From VRUE01 sp036376775 (GTDB taxonomy: Bacteria; Actinomycetota; Thermoleophilia; Solirubrobacterales; 70-9): a stretch of DNA of 38,353 nucleotides. Positions 1 to 7,964 of the stretch are shown piece after piece (within the stretch, counting starts at the first letter, position 1; each line of letters starts with the position of its first letter). Below the pieces are notes generated by a model that was not told the DNA's origin, did not search any database, and was given only the letters and a program-made list of their open reading frames with translations. A program made the translations under genes and the position numbers. The stretch is taken from the NCBI GenBank assembly GCA_036376775.1, contig DASUZP010000049.1, positions 1 through 38,353 of the forward strand, given 5' to 3'.

Positions 1-1742
1 AGGACCACGCCGAGCTCGACCTCGACCTGATCGTCGCCGGCACCAGCGAGGCGATCCTGATGGTCGAGGCCGGTGCCAGCGGCGTCACCGAGCAGGAGAT
101 CCTCGACGCGCTCGACATCGCCCACGGCGAGATCAAGAAGCTCGTCGCCGCGATGGAAGAGCTACAGCAGAAAGCCGGCAAGGAGAAGATGGAGGTCGAA
201 GCGCCCTCGATCGACGAGGGGCTGCTCGGCGACATCCGCTCTTCCCATGGCCAGGCTCTGGTCGACGCGATCGCCACCGAGGGCAAGCTCGAGCGCTACG
301 AGGCGATCGACAAGGTCAAGGAGGAGGTCGTCGCCCAGCATGCGCCGGAGAACGACGAGGACGCCGACTCCGACCGCAAGGCGGAGGTCGCCACCGCCTT
401 CGACAGCATCGAGAAGGAAACGATCCGCAAGGCGATCGCCGTCGACAAGAAGCGCCCCGACGGCCGCGCCCAGGACGAGATCCGGCCGATCGAGTGCGAG
501 GTCGACATCTCCCCCCGCGTGCACGGCTCCGCCCTGTTCACCCGCGGTGAGACGCAGATCCTCTCCAACGCCGCGCTCGGCACGACCCGCATGGACATGC
601 GGATCGACACGCTCGGCCTGGAGACCTCGAAAAAATTCTGGCACCACTACAACTTCCCGCCCTTCTCGGTCGGCGAGGCCGGCTTCATGCGCGGCCCGAA
701 GCGTCGCGACATCGGCCACGGCGCGCTCGCCGAGCGGGCCCTGGCCGCGACCGTTCCCTCCGAAGAGGACTTTCCCTATGTGATCCGGGTCGTCTCGGAG
801 ACGCTGGAGTCCAACGGATCCTCGTCGATGGGTTCGGTCTGCGCCTCCTCGATGGCGCTGCAGGCGGCGGGCGTGCCGGTCAGCGCCCCGGTCGCCGGTG
901 TCGCCATGGGCCTGATCAAGGAGGGCGACGACTACATCGTCCTCACCGACATCGCCGGCGTCGAGGACCACCTCGGCGACATGGACTTCAAGGTCGCCGG
1001 CACCGCAGACGGGATCACCGCGCTGCAGATGGACATCAAGATCACCGGTGTCACCTTCGAGATCCTCACCGATGCGCTCGAGCAGGCCAACAAGGGCCGC
1101 CAGTTCATCCTCGGCAAGATGGCCGAGGCGATCGACGGCCCGCGCGAGACGCTCTCCAAGCACGCGCCGCGGATCGAGGCGATCAAGATCGACCAGGAGA
1201 AGATCGGCGCCGTGATCGGCAAAGGCGGCGAAACGATTCGCGCCCTCTGCGAGGAGTTCGAAGCCGAAATCGACGTCGAGGACGACGGCACGATCCGGAT
1301 CTACGCCCCGACCGGCGAACTGGTCGAAGCCTGTGTGGCGCGGATCGAGTCGATGACCAAGGAGGCGGAGATCGGCGACCGCTACAACGCCGCCAAAGTC
1401 GTCAAGACGACCACCTTCGGCGCCTTCGTCGAGCTGGTCAAGGGCACCGACGGTCTCCTGCACATCTCCAACGTGAAGCCGGGTGAGCGGGTCGACTCGG
1501 TCGACGACGTGCTCAGCTCCGGCGATGTGATCGACGTCACCGTGGTCGAGGTCGATCGCGAGCGCGGTCGCATCGGTCTGCGGCTCTCCGACGACCCGTC
1601 GGTGGCCGGTAAAACCGCCGAGGAGCTGGCCGCGGTCGGCTCCGGCGACGGTGGCCCGCGTCGTAACGGCGGCGATCGCGATCGCGGTGGCCGCGGTGGC
1701 GGAGGCGGCGGCCGTCGTCGCGAGCGCGAGCGTCGTAACTAG
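1..1742 (+). CDS. pnp: Polyribonucleotide nucleotidyltransferase, 3' part (start lies before the window)
   Basis: The reading frame is open from the first bases: the codons before the ATG at 60 already encode the PNPase-like stretch DLDLIVAGTSEAILMVEAGA, so the gene begins upstream and roughly the first 190 residues are missing. What remains is the linker after the first RNase PH domain, the second RNase PH domain (from about position 430), a KH domain with the GxxG loop (IGAVIGKGGE, near 1205-1235) and an S1 domain (near 1375-1590). The protein ends in an Arg/Gly-rich tail after position 1635. PNPase degrades RNA 3' to 5' by phosphorolysis and binds RNA through KH and S1; the basic tail probably adds RNA affinity. 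The stop is followed directly by the next gene, suggesting one transcript. Identity is secure. Confidence 0.97.
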   Translation, partial: DHAELDLDLIVAGTSEAILMVEAGASGVTEQEILDALDIAHGEIKKLVAAMEELQQKAGKEKMEVEAPSIDEGLLGDIRSSHGQALVDAIATEGKLERYEAIDKVKEEVVAQHAPENDEDADSDRKAEVATAFDSIEKETIRKAIAVDKKRPDGRAQDEIRPIECEVDISPRVHGSALFTRGETQILSNAALGTTRMDMRIDTLGLETSKKFWHHYNFPPFSVGEAGFMRGPKRRDIGHGALAERALAATVPSEEDFPYVIRVVSETLESNGSSSMGSVCASSMALQAAGVPVSAPVAGVAMGLIKEGDDYIVLTDIAGVEDHLGDMDFKVAGTADGITALQMDIKITGVTFEILTDALEQANKGRQFILGKMAEAIDGPRETLSKHAPRIEAIKIDQEKIGAVIGKGGETIRALCEEFEAEIDVEDDGTIRIYAPTGELVEACVARIESMTKEAEIGDRYNAAKVVKTTTFGAFVELVKGTDGLLHISNVKPGERVDSVDDVLSSGDVIDVTVVEVDRERGRIGLRLSDDPSVAGKTAEELAAVGSGDGGPRRNGGDRDRGGRGGGGGGRRRERERRN

Positions 1743-1743
1743 T

Positions 1744-3039
1744 TTGAGCGCCGCGCAGCTCACCGAGCTCGGCTCGGGCGTCCGGGTCGTGACCGAGGAG
1801 GTTCCCTCGGTCCGCTCCGTGGCGCTCGGGCTCTGGGTTCGCACCGGCTCCAGGAACGAGACCCCGGCCCAGGCCGGGGTCTCGCACTTCCTCGAGCACC
1901 TGCTGTTCAAGGGGACCGCGCGCCACTCGGCGATCGAGATCTCCGAGCTCTTCGACGGGCTCGGTGCCTCGGTCAACGCGGCGACCGGCAAGGAGACGAC
2001 TCACCTGCACGCCCGCTTCCTCGACGAGCACACCGAGGAGGTCTTCGATCTGTTGGCGGAGATGCTGCTGGCGCCCACCTATCCGGACATCGACTCCGAG
2101 CGCGACGTCGTGCTGGAGGAGATCGCGATGTATGAGGACGAGCCGCAGGACCGCGTCCACGACATCCTCGCCGGCGCCGTCTTCGGCGAGCACCCGTTGG
2201 GGCGGCGCGTGCTCGGCGAGGCCGAGGTGATCTCCTCGATCCCGGTGCCCGACATCGAGGCCTACCGCAGTGGGCGCTACACCGGCCCGCACGTCGTCGT
2301 CGGCGCCGCCGGTCATCTCGACCACCAGCGGATCGTCGCTCTGGCCGAGCGGCTCGTCTCGCCGCCGAGCGGCGCCAATGGCGGCGATCCGGTCCCGACC
2401 GACGGCGCCGCCCGCTTGCGCTTCTATCCGAAGGACACCGAGCAGTACCACATCTGCTTCGGCGCGACCGGGATCGTCCGCGACGACGAGCGCCGCTACG
2501 GGCTCGCCGTGCTCGACTCGATCTTCGGCGGCTCGACCTCCTCGCGCCTCTTCCGCGAGGTGCGCGAGAAGCGCGGCCTCGCCTACTCGGTCGGCTCCTA
2601 CAACGAGCAGTACACCGACTCCGGCATGGTTGCGACCTACGTCGGCACCCGCGAGGACAACGTCGAGGAGGCCTGTGCCGTGATCGGCGCCGAGCTGGAA
2701 CGGCTGCGCAGCGAGCCCGTTTCCGGCGAGGAGTTGGCTCGGGCGAAGGAGAACGTCAAGGGTCGCCTCGTGCTCTCTTCGGAGTCGACCGCGGCGCGGA
2801 TGTCGCGGATCTCGCGCTCGACGCTCTTCAACCTGCCGATCGAAAGCCTCGACTCGATGCTGGCCAAGGTCGACGCGGTCAGCGTCGAGGAGTTGAGCGG
2901 GCTGGCAAGCGAGCTCTACGGCGCCGAGCGGCTCTCGGCAGCCTGCGTCGGCCGCGACGAGGAGTGCTTCCGCAAGGCGCTCGCCCCCGTCAGCGAGGGA
3001 CTACAAGACGCCGCCTCCTCTGCTCCCGCGAATGCCTGA
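1744..3039 (+). CDS. M16-family zinc metallopeptidase (processing-peptidase-like)
   Basis: A 431-residue protein read from the TTG at 1744, one base after the pnp stop. An ATG 93 bases further upstream in frame would put a low-complexity Ala/Val stretch inside pnp and is unlikely. Residues 48-52 read HFLEH, the inverted zinc motif HxxEH of M16 peptidases, and a third ligand glutamate is expected in LEEIAMYEDEP, about 75 residues later. The C-terminal half carries the family signature around FGGSTSSRLFREVREKRGLAYSVGS. Family members degrade or process peptides; the bacterial pnp-linked members have no firmly assigned substrate. The pnp-M16-dapB order is common in Gram-positive bacteria. Family assignment is firm, substrate unknown. 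Confidence 0.92.
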   Translation: MSAAQLTELGSGVRVVTEEVPSVRSVALGLWVRTGSRNETPAQAGVSHFLEHLLFKGTARHSAIEISELFDGLGASVNAATGKETTHLHARFLDEHTEEVFDLLAEMLLAPTYPDIDSERDVVLEEIAMYEDEPQDRVHDILAGAVFGEHPLGRRVLGEAEVISSIPVPDIEAYRSGRYTGPHVVVGAAGHLDHQRIVALAERLVSPPSGANGGDPVPTDGAARLRFYPKDTEQYHICFGATGIVRDDERRYGLAVLDSIFGGSTSSRLFREVREKRGLAYSVGSYNEQYTDSGMVATYVGTREDNVEEACAVIGAELERLRSEPVSGEELARAKENVKGRLVLSSESTAARMSRISRSTLFNLPIESLDSMLAKVDAVSVEELSGLASELYGAERLSAACVGRDEECFRKALAPVSEGLQDAASSAPANA

Positions 3040-3090
3040 GGAATCGGATATGGACAGGGATTCGCTCCCGCGTCCGGGGCGGCTCACCGC

Positions 3091-3756
3091 GTGATCCGCG
3101 TCGCGGTCTCCGGCGCCGCCGGCCGCATGGGCCGCACGGTCTGCGAAGCGGTTGAGGGCGCCGAGGGTATGGATCTGGTCGCGAAGGCCGATCCGGCGCT
3201 CGGAGTCGAGCTGGCAGATGTCCTGGGGGACGCCGACGTCGTCGTCGACTTCACCACCCCGGACACGGCCCTGGCCAACGCGAAGGCCTGTCTGCAGGCA
3301 GGCGTGCACGTCATCGTCGGCACCACCGGCTTCGATCTCGATGCATTGCGAGGCGCAGCCGAAGCAAGCGAGGCCAACTGCTTTGTCGCCCCCAACTTCG
3401 CGATCGGCGCGGTACTGCTGATGGAGGTCGCGCAGACGATCGCCCGCCACATGCCCGAGTGCGAGATCGTCGAGTTGCACCACGACCGCAAGCTCGACGC
3501 GCCCTCAGGTACGGCGAAGCGGACCGCCGAACTGATCGCCGCGGCCGGCGGCAACGTCCATGAGCCGATCCACTCGGTGCGGCTGCCGGGCCTGGTCGCC
3601 CACCAGGAAGCGATCTTCGGCGGCGAGGGGCAGACGCTCTCGATCCGCCACGACTCGATCGACCGCGTCTCGTTCATGCCGGGTGTCGTTCTGGCCGTGC
3701 GCCGGGTCGCCGACCTGCCCGACCGCTTCACGGTCGGCCTCGAGAAGCTGTTGTAG
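3091..3756 (+). CDS. dapB: 4-hydroxy-tetrahydrodipicolinate reductase
   Basis: A 221-residue protein with a GTG start at 3091. It reduces the DapA product with NAD(P)H in the lysine/diaminopimelate pathway that feeds peptidoglycan. The N-terminal Rossmann fold begins with VAVSGAAGRMG (residues 4-14). VVDFTTPDTA (51-60) and GTTGF (77-81) are further cofactor-site motifs. The substrate signature ELHHDRKLDAPSGTA (128-142) contains the catalytic His pair and Lys134. The protein is somewhat shorter than the usual 240-270 residues, mostly through a compact N-terminal half, but no key motif is missing. It lies 51 bases after the M16 gene, with an amidase between it and dapA. Confidence 0.95.
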   Translation: MIRVAVSGAAGRMGRTVCEAVEGAEGMDLVAKADPALGVELADVLGDADVVVDFTTPDTALANAKACLQAGVHVIVGTTGFDLDALRGAAEASEANCFVAPNFAIGAVLLMEVAQTIARHMPECEIVELHHDRKLDAPSGTAKRTAELIAAAGGNVHEPIHSVRLPGLVAHQEAIFGGEGQTLSIRHDSIDRVSFMPGVVLAVRRVADLPDRFTVGLEKLL

Positions 3757-3765
3757 GTTCATGCG

Positions 3766-5208
3766 ATGAGCGACGAGCTGGCGCGCCTGGACGCGACCGC
3801 CCAAGCAGACCTGGTCCGTGACGGGGAGGCGACGCCGACCGAGCTGGTCGAAGCGGCGATCGCCCGGATCGAGGCGACCGACGGCGAGATCAACGCCGTG
3901 ATCCACCCGCTCTTCGAGGAAGGGCTGGAGGCGGCTCGCGGCGAGCTCCCCGACGGGCCCTTCAAGGGCGTCCCCTTCCTGCTCAAGGACCTCGGCGCGG
4001 CCTTCGCCGGCCAGCCGCTGCACCTGGGCATGAGTTATCTGAAGGAACGCGATTTCCGCGCGCCGATGGACACCTACCTGGCGCAGCGTTTCCGCGCCGC
4101 CGGGCTGGTCACGATCGGCAAGACGAGTTGCCCCGAGCTCGGCATTCTGCCGACGACCGAGCCACGTGCCTACGGGGCGACGCGTAATCCCTGGGATCTG
4201 GAGCGTACGACGGGCGGGTCAAGCGGGGGCTCTGCCGCAGCGGTTGCGGCGGGAATGGTGCCGATGGCGCACGCCAACGACGGCGGCGGCTCGATCCGCA
4301 TTCCGGCCTCCAACTGCGGCCTGGTCGGCCTCAAGCCGAGCCGGCAGCGTACCAGCGAGGGCCCGATCGCCGGTGACTTCATGTCGGGCCTGACCGCGGA
4401 GCTCTGCGTCTCGCGCTCCGTTCGCGACACCGCGGCCCTGCTCGACGCGGTCCACGGTCCGGCACCGGGAGATCCTTACGTCGCCCCACCGCCACTGCGG
4501 CCCTACGCCGAAGAGGTCGGAGCCGACCCCGGCAAGCTGCGGATCGCCCTCTGGACCGAGACCGTGATCGAGCAGGACGCCGATCCCGAGGTCGTGGCCG
4601 CGGCGGGGGCTGCGGCAAAGACGCTGGAAGGCTGCGGTCACACGGTCGAGCAACCGGACCTGGGCATGCTGCAGAGCATCCCCATCATCGAGCCCTTCCT
4701 GGTGCGCTGGGCCGCCGGGCAGGCATCGACGCTGGACCAGCTCGGCGTGATCGGCGGGGCGCCGATCGGACCCGACGACGTCGAGCCGCTGACCTGGGCG
4801 CTCGCGGAGATCGGGCGCGCTCGCAGCGCGGGCGAGTACCTGACTGCGGTCGGGCAGCACCAAGCGATGTCGCGCATGCTCGCCGGCATCCACGAGTCCG
4901 GCTTCGATCTGCTGCTGACGCCGACCATGGGCGAGCCGCCGCCGCCGCTCGGCACCTTCGACGACTCCGGGCCAGACCCGATGGCTGCCTTCGAGCGGGC
5001 TTTTCTGGCGGGCTGCTTCACCGCGGCCTTCAACGCCACCGGGCAGCCGGCGATCTCGCTGCCACTGCACTGGACCGAGGACGGCCTTCCGGTTGGCGTA
5101 CAGCTCGTGGCGCCGCTGGGGCGAGAGGATCTGCTGCTGCGGGTCGCTGCTCAGCTGGAGCAGGCGGTGCCGTGGGCCGATCGCACAGCACCCACCTTCG
5201 CCGTATGA
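3766..5208 (+). CDS. Amidase-signature hydrolase (GatA-like paralogue)
   Basis: A 480-residue amidase-signature enzyme starting at the ATG at 3766, nine bases after dapB. The Ser-cisSer-Lys triad is visible: Lys74 in FLLKDLG, the cis-Ser in TTGGSSGGSAA near residue 151, and the nucleophile Ser in DGGGSIRIPAS near residue 175. Such enzymes hydrolyse small amides, and the GatA subunit uses the same fold. The bona fide gatA is elsewhere in this window in a gatCAB operon, so this is a free-standing paralogue, not the transamidosome subunit. Its position between dapB and dapA suggests co-transcription but does not define the substrate. No signal peptide is apparent. Confidence 0.9.
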   Translation: MSDELARLDATAQADLVRDGEATPTELVEAAIARIEATDGEINAVIHPLFEEGLEAARGELPDGPFKGVPFLLKDLGAAFAGQPLHLGMSYLKERDFRAPMDTYLAQRFRAAGLVTIGKTSCPELGILPTTEPRAYGATRNPWDLERTTGGSSGGSAAAVAAGMVPMAHANDGGGSIRIPASNCGLVGLKPSRQRTSEGPIAGDFMSGLTAELCVSRSVRDTAALLDAVHGPAPGDPYVAPPPLRPYAEEVGADPGKLRIALWTETVIEQDADPEVVAAAGAAAKTLEGCGHTVEQPDLGMLQSIPIIEPFLVRWAAGQASTLDQLGVIGGAPIGPDDVEPLTWALAEIGRARSAGEYLTAVGQHQAMSRMLAGIHESGFDLLLTPTMGEPPPPLGTFDDSGPDPMAAFERAFLAGCFTAAFNATGQPAISLPLHWTEDGLPVGVQLVAPLGREDLLLRVAAQLEQAVPWADRTAPTFAV

Positions 5209-5217
5209 CCGCCCCGA

Positions 5218-5223
5218 TACCCT
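5218..5223 (+). promoter_or_regulatory. Possible leaderless -10 box of dapA
   Basis: TACCCT fits TANNNT and lies 7 bases before the dapA ATG, within the 22 bases after the amidase stop. Spacing would put the transcript start at or next to the start codon. There is no obvious -35 element. Confidence 0.4.
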
Positions 5224-5230
5224 GCCAGCG

Positions 5231-6106
5231 ATGAGCGAGATCCGCGGTGTCATAACGGCGATGGCCACCCCCTTCGACCGCGAGGGGGGAGTGGACGAGC
5301 CGGCGGCCCGTCGGCTCGCCTCCCATCTGGTCGAGCATGGCTCGCACGGTTTGGTCGTCGCCGGCTCGTCCGGCGAGGCGGCGACGCTCGACGACGAGGA
5401 GCACATCGGCCTGCTGCGGGCGGTGGTCGACGACGTCGGCGGCCGGGCCCATGTCTATTGCGGCACGGGCACCAACGACACCCGCCACTCGATCGAGCTG
5501 ACCAAGGCCGCCGCAGATGCGGGGGCCGAGGCGGCGTTGATCGTCACGCCGTACTACAACAAGCCGACCAAGCCCGGCCTGCGGGCCCACTTCGAGGCGA
5601 TCGCCGCGGCCGTTCCCGATCTTCCCCTGATCGCCTACAACATCCCTTCCCGCGTGGTGGTGAACGTTCCCCCTGCCGACCTCGCCGAGCTGGCCGAGAT
5701 CGACAGCGTCGTCGCTGTCAAGCAGGCCAACAACGACGAGCTCGGCCCGATCGCGGGCCTCGACGTGCTCGCCGGCAACGACGAAATATTCCTGCGTACG
5801 CTCGAGCTGGGCCTGGCCGGCGGCATCCTCGTCGCCTCCAATCTGGTCGGCGAGCAGATGCGCGCGATCTGGGATGCGGTTCAGGCCGGGGACCTCGAGC
5901 GTGCCCGCGAGATCGACGCCGGCCTGAAGCCGCTTTACGACGTGCTCGGCCTCGTCACCAACCCGATCCCGCTCAAGGCGGCGCTGGAGATGGCGGGCCT
6001 GATTCCCGCCGGCGACCTGCGGCTGCCCCTGGTCGAGGTCGATTCCGAGCAGCGCGCCGCCGTGCGTGCAGCGCTCGACGCCGTCGGCGTGCCGGTGGCC
6101 TCCTAG
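5231..6106 (+). CDS. dapA: 4-hydroxy-tetrahydrodipicolinate synthase
   Basis: A 291-residue protein, the usual DapA length. It condenses pyruvate with aspartate semialdehyde, the first committed step toward diaminopimelate and lysine. The Schiff-base lysine is Lys164 in VAVKQANND. Tyr136 in LIAYNIPSRV is the catalytic-triad Tyr, and Arg141 is the likely carboxylate-binding Arg. The substrate loop reads GSSGEA (residues 45-50) where many DapA proteins have GTTGE; related aldolases can also vary here, but the dap neighbourhood supports DapA. The ATG at 5231 was chosen because it gives the canonical N-terminus (GVITAMATPF); the frame stays open further upstream inside the amidase gene. A TACCCT box lies 7 bases before the ATG. 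Confidence 0.95.
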   Translation: MSEIRGVITAMATPFDREGGVDEPAARRLASHLVEHGSHGLVVAGSSGEAATLDDEEHIGLLRAVVDDVGGRAHVYCGTGTNDTRHSIELTKAAADAGAEAALIVTPYYNKPTKPGLRAHFEAIAAAVPDLPLIAYNIPSRVVVNVPPADLAELAEIDSVVAVKQANNDELGPIAGLDVLAGNDEIFLRTLELGLAGGILVASNLVGEQMRAIWDAVQAGDLERAREIDAGLKPLYDVLGLVTNPIPLKAALEMAGLIPAGDLRLPLVEVDSEQRAAVRAALDAVGVPVAS

Positions 6107-6109
6107 CCG

Positions 6110-7771
6110 ATGGCGGCGAAGCTGCGAGTTCTGCCGCTCGGCGGCCTGGGCGAGATCGGCAAGAACATGACCGTGATCGAGTACGACGGGAAGATCGTCG
6201 TGGTCGACACCGGGTTGATGTTCCCGACCCCGGAGATGCTCGGCATCGACCTGGTGCTTCCCGACTTCTCCTACCTGCGCGATCGGGTCGACGACATCGA
6301 GGCGATCGTCCTCACCCACGGCCACGAGGACCACGTCGGCGCGCTGCCCTACGTACTGCGTGAGATCGGCATGCCGCCGGTGATCTACGGCGGCCTGCTG
6401 ACGGTGGGCATGGTCCGCTCCAAGCTCGACGAGCACAAGATGAAGGACGCGCCGCTGGAGGAGCTGCCGGCCGGCAAGAAAGTCCAGCTGGGTCCCTTCG
6501 AGCTCGAGCTGGTCCATCTCTCCCACTCGATCCCCGACATGCGGGGAGTGATCCTCGGCACCGAGGTCGGCAAGATCCTGATGACCGGCGACTACAAGTT
6601 CGACCAGACGCCGGTCGACGGCCGCCCCGCCGATATCTCACGGCTCGCCCAGCTCGGCCGCGAAGGCCTGCTGCTGCTCTGCGGCGACTCGACCAACGCC
6701 GACCGGCCGGGGATCGCGCCGTCGGAGTCGAGCGTCGGGCCGGCGTTGCTGGAGACCTTCTCGGCCTGCAAAGGGCGGGTCATCGTCACCTCCTTTGCCT
6801 CCAACATCCACCGCGTGCAGCAGGTGATCGACGCCGCCGTCGCGCTCGACCGCCGCGTCGCTCTGGTCGGCCGCTCGATGCGCAAGAACTTCAACATCGC
6901 CTCCAACCTCGGTATCGCCAATGCGCCCTCGGGTCTTTTCATCCAGCCGCGCGAGATCGAGGACTTTCCCGACGAGAAGGTGATCGTGATCTCCACCGGC
7001 AGCCAGGGCGAGCCGCTTTCGGCGCTGCGGCGGATGGCCAACAACGACCATCGCGACGTCGAGCTGCACTCCGGCGACACCGTCGTCTTCTCGGCGACGC
7101 CGGTGCCGGGCAACGAGCGCGCCGTCAACGAAACGATCGACCGGATCTACGAGATCGGCGCCTCCGTCGTCACCGCCAAAGACGCGCCGATCCACGCTTC
7201 CGGTCACGGCTGGCAGGAGGAGCTGAAGCTGATGCTCAACCTGACCAAGCCGCGCTACGTGATGCCGATCCACGGCGATCACCAGCGGCTGCGCCTGCAC
7301 GCCGGTCTCGCTCACTCGGTCGGGATCGACCCCGAGAACGTCTTTCAGGGACGTAACGGCCTGCCGCTGGAGCTGGACGCCAGCGGAGCGCGCTTCGGCA
7401 AGGAGATCCACGCCGGCGTCGTCTACGTCGACGGCGTCAACGTCGGCGAGCCCGACGACGTGGCGCTGCGCGACCGGCGCGAGATCTCCGCCGACGGCAT
7501 CTTCATCGTCGTCGCGACGATCTCCGCTGAGGACGGCAGCGTCGTCGCCGATCCCGAGGCGATCGTGCGCGGCGTCGCCCTGCCCGAGGGCGAGGAGTCG
7601 CTGGTCGAAGAGCTCAAGGACGTGGTCGAGGACTCGCTCGAGGATGCCGCCGAGGCCGGCACTCGCGAGGTCCACCTGATCCAGGAAGACGTCCACGAGG
7701 CGATCGCCAAGCTCGTCTACGAGAAGCTGCGCAGCCGACCGATGATCCTCCCGGTCGTGGTCGAGGTATAG
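6110..7771 (+). CDS. rnj: Ribonuclease J
   Basis: A 553-residue metallo-beta-lactamase/beta-CASP nuclease, the typical RNase J length. The zinc motif HGHEDH is at residues 70-75 (LTHGHEDHVGA); further ligands are in HLSHSIPD and TGDYKFD, and the beta-CASP block contains ISTGSQGEP. RNase J has 5'-3' exonuclease and endonuclease activity in mRNA turnover and rRNA maturation, and works alongside PNPase, whose gene is at the left end of this window. The ATG is 3 bases after the dapA stop, so the two are surely co-transcribed; dapA followed by RNase J is a familiar actinobacterial order. Transcription from the left ends beyond it at a strong inverted repeat. Confidence 0.95.
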   Translation: MAAKLRVLPLGGLGEIGKNMTVIEYDGKIVVVDTGLMFPTPEMLGIDLVLPDFSYLRDRVDDIEAIVLTHGHEDHVGALPYVLREIGMPPVIYGGLLTVGMVRSKLDEHKMKDAPLEELPAGKKVQLGPFELELVHLSHSIPDMRGVILGTEVGKILMTGDYKFDQTPVDGRPADISRLAQLGREGLLLLCGDSTNADRPGIAPSESSVGPALLETFSACKGRVIVTSFASNIHRVQQVIDAAVALDRRVALVGRSMRKNFNIASNLGIANAPSGLFIQPREIEDFPDEKVIVISTGSQGEPLSALRRMANNDHRDVELHSGDTVVFSATPVPGNERAVNETIDRIYEIGASVVTAKDAPIHASGHGWQEELKLMLNLTKPRYVMPIHGDHQRLRLHAGLAHSVGIDPENVFQGRNGLPLELDASGARFGKEIHAGVVYVDGVNVGEPDDVALRDRREISADGIFIVVATISAEDGSVVADPEAIVRGVALPEGEESLVEELKDVVEDSLEDAAEAGTREVHLIQEDVHEAIAKLVYEKLRSRPMILPVVVEV

Positions 7772-7775
7772 CGCC

Positions 7776-7866
7776 GGCGGGCGGGTCCTATCGCGGCAGG
7801 TGACCCACCACCCCTGCGGTAGCTAAAGCTCCTCGGGGTGGTGCCCCCTACCGCGCCACCCGCCCG
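7776..7866. repeat. Nested imperfect inverted repeats downstream of RNase J
   Basis: About 90 bases with three nested complementary segments: CGGGCGGGT near 7778 with ACCCGCCCG near 7858; CACCACCCC (7806-7814) with GGGGTGGTG (7835-7843); and GCGGTAG (7816-7822) with CTACCGC (7848-7854). The last two pairings compete, so alternative folds are possible. It could be the plus-strand terminator of the dapA-rnj transcript or a structured 3' UTR. No T-run follows it on the plus strand. Confidence 0.5.
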
Positions 7867-7885
7867 ATTGGCCACTGAGCTGAAA

Positions 7886-7930
7886 GAAAAAAGGCCCGCC
7901 GGTCGCGTTGGGGAGAACCGGCGGGCCCTT
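7886..7930 (-). terminator. Intrinsic terminator between convergent RNase J and kinase genes
   Basis: GGCCCGCCGGT (7893-7903) pairs perfectly with ACCGGCGGGCC (7917-7927) across a 13-base loop. On the minus strand the stem is followed by six T (complement of 7887-7892), so it is a classic terminator for the histidine kinase transcript. On the plus strand only CTTGTG follows, so it may also slow transcription from RNase J. Confidence 0.85.
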
Positions 7931-7964
7931 GTGTCTCGTCCAGCGGGGAAGCTAATTCGGGCTT

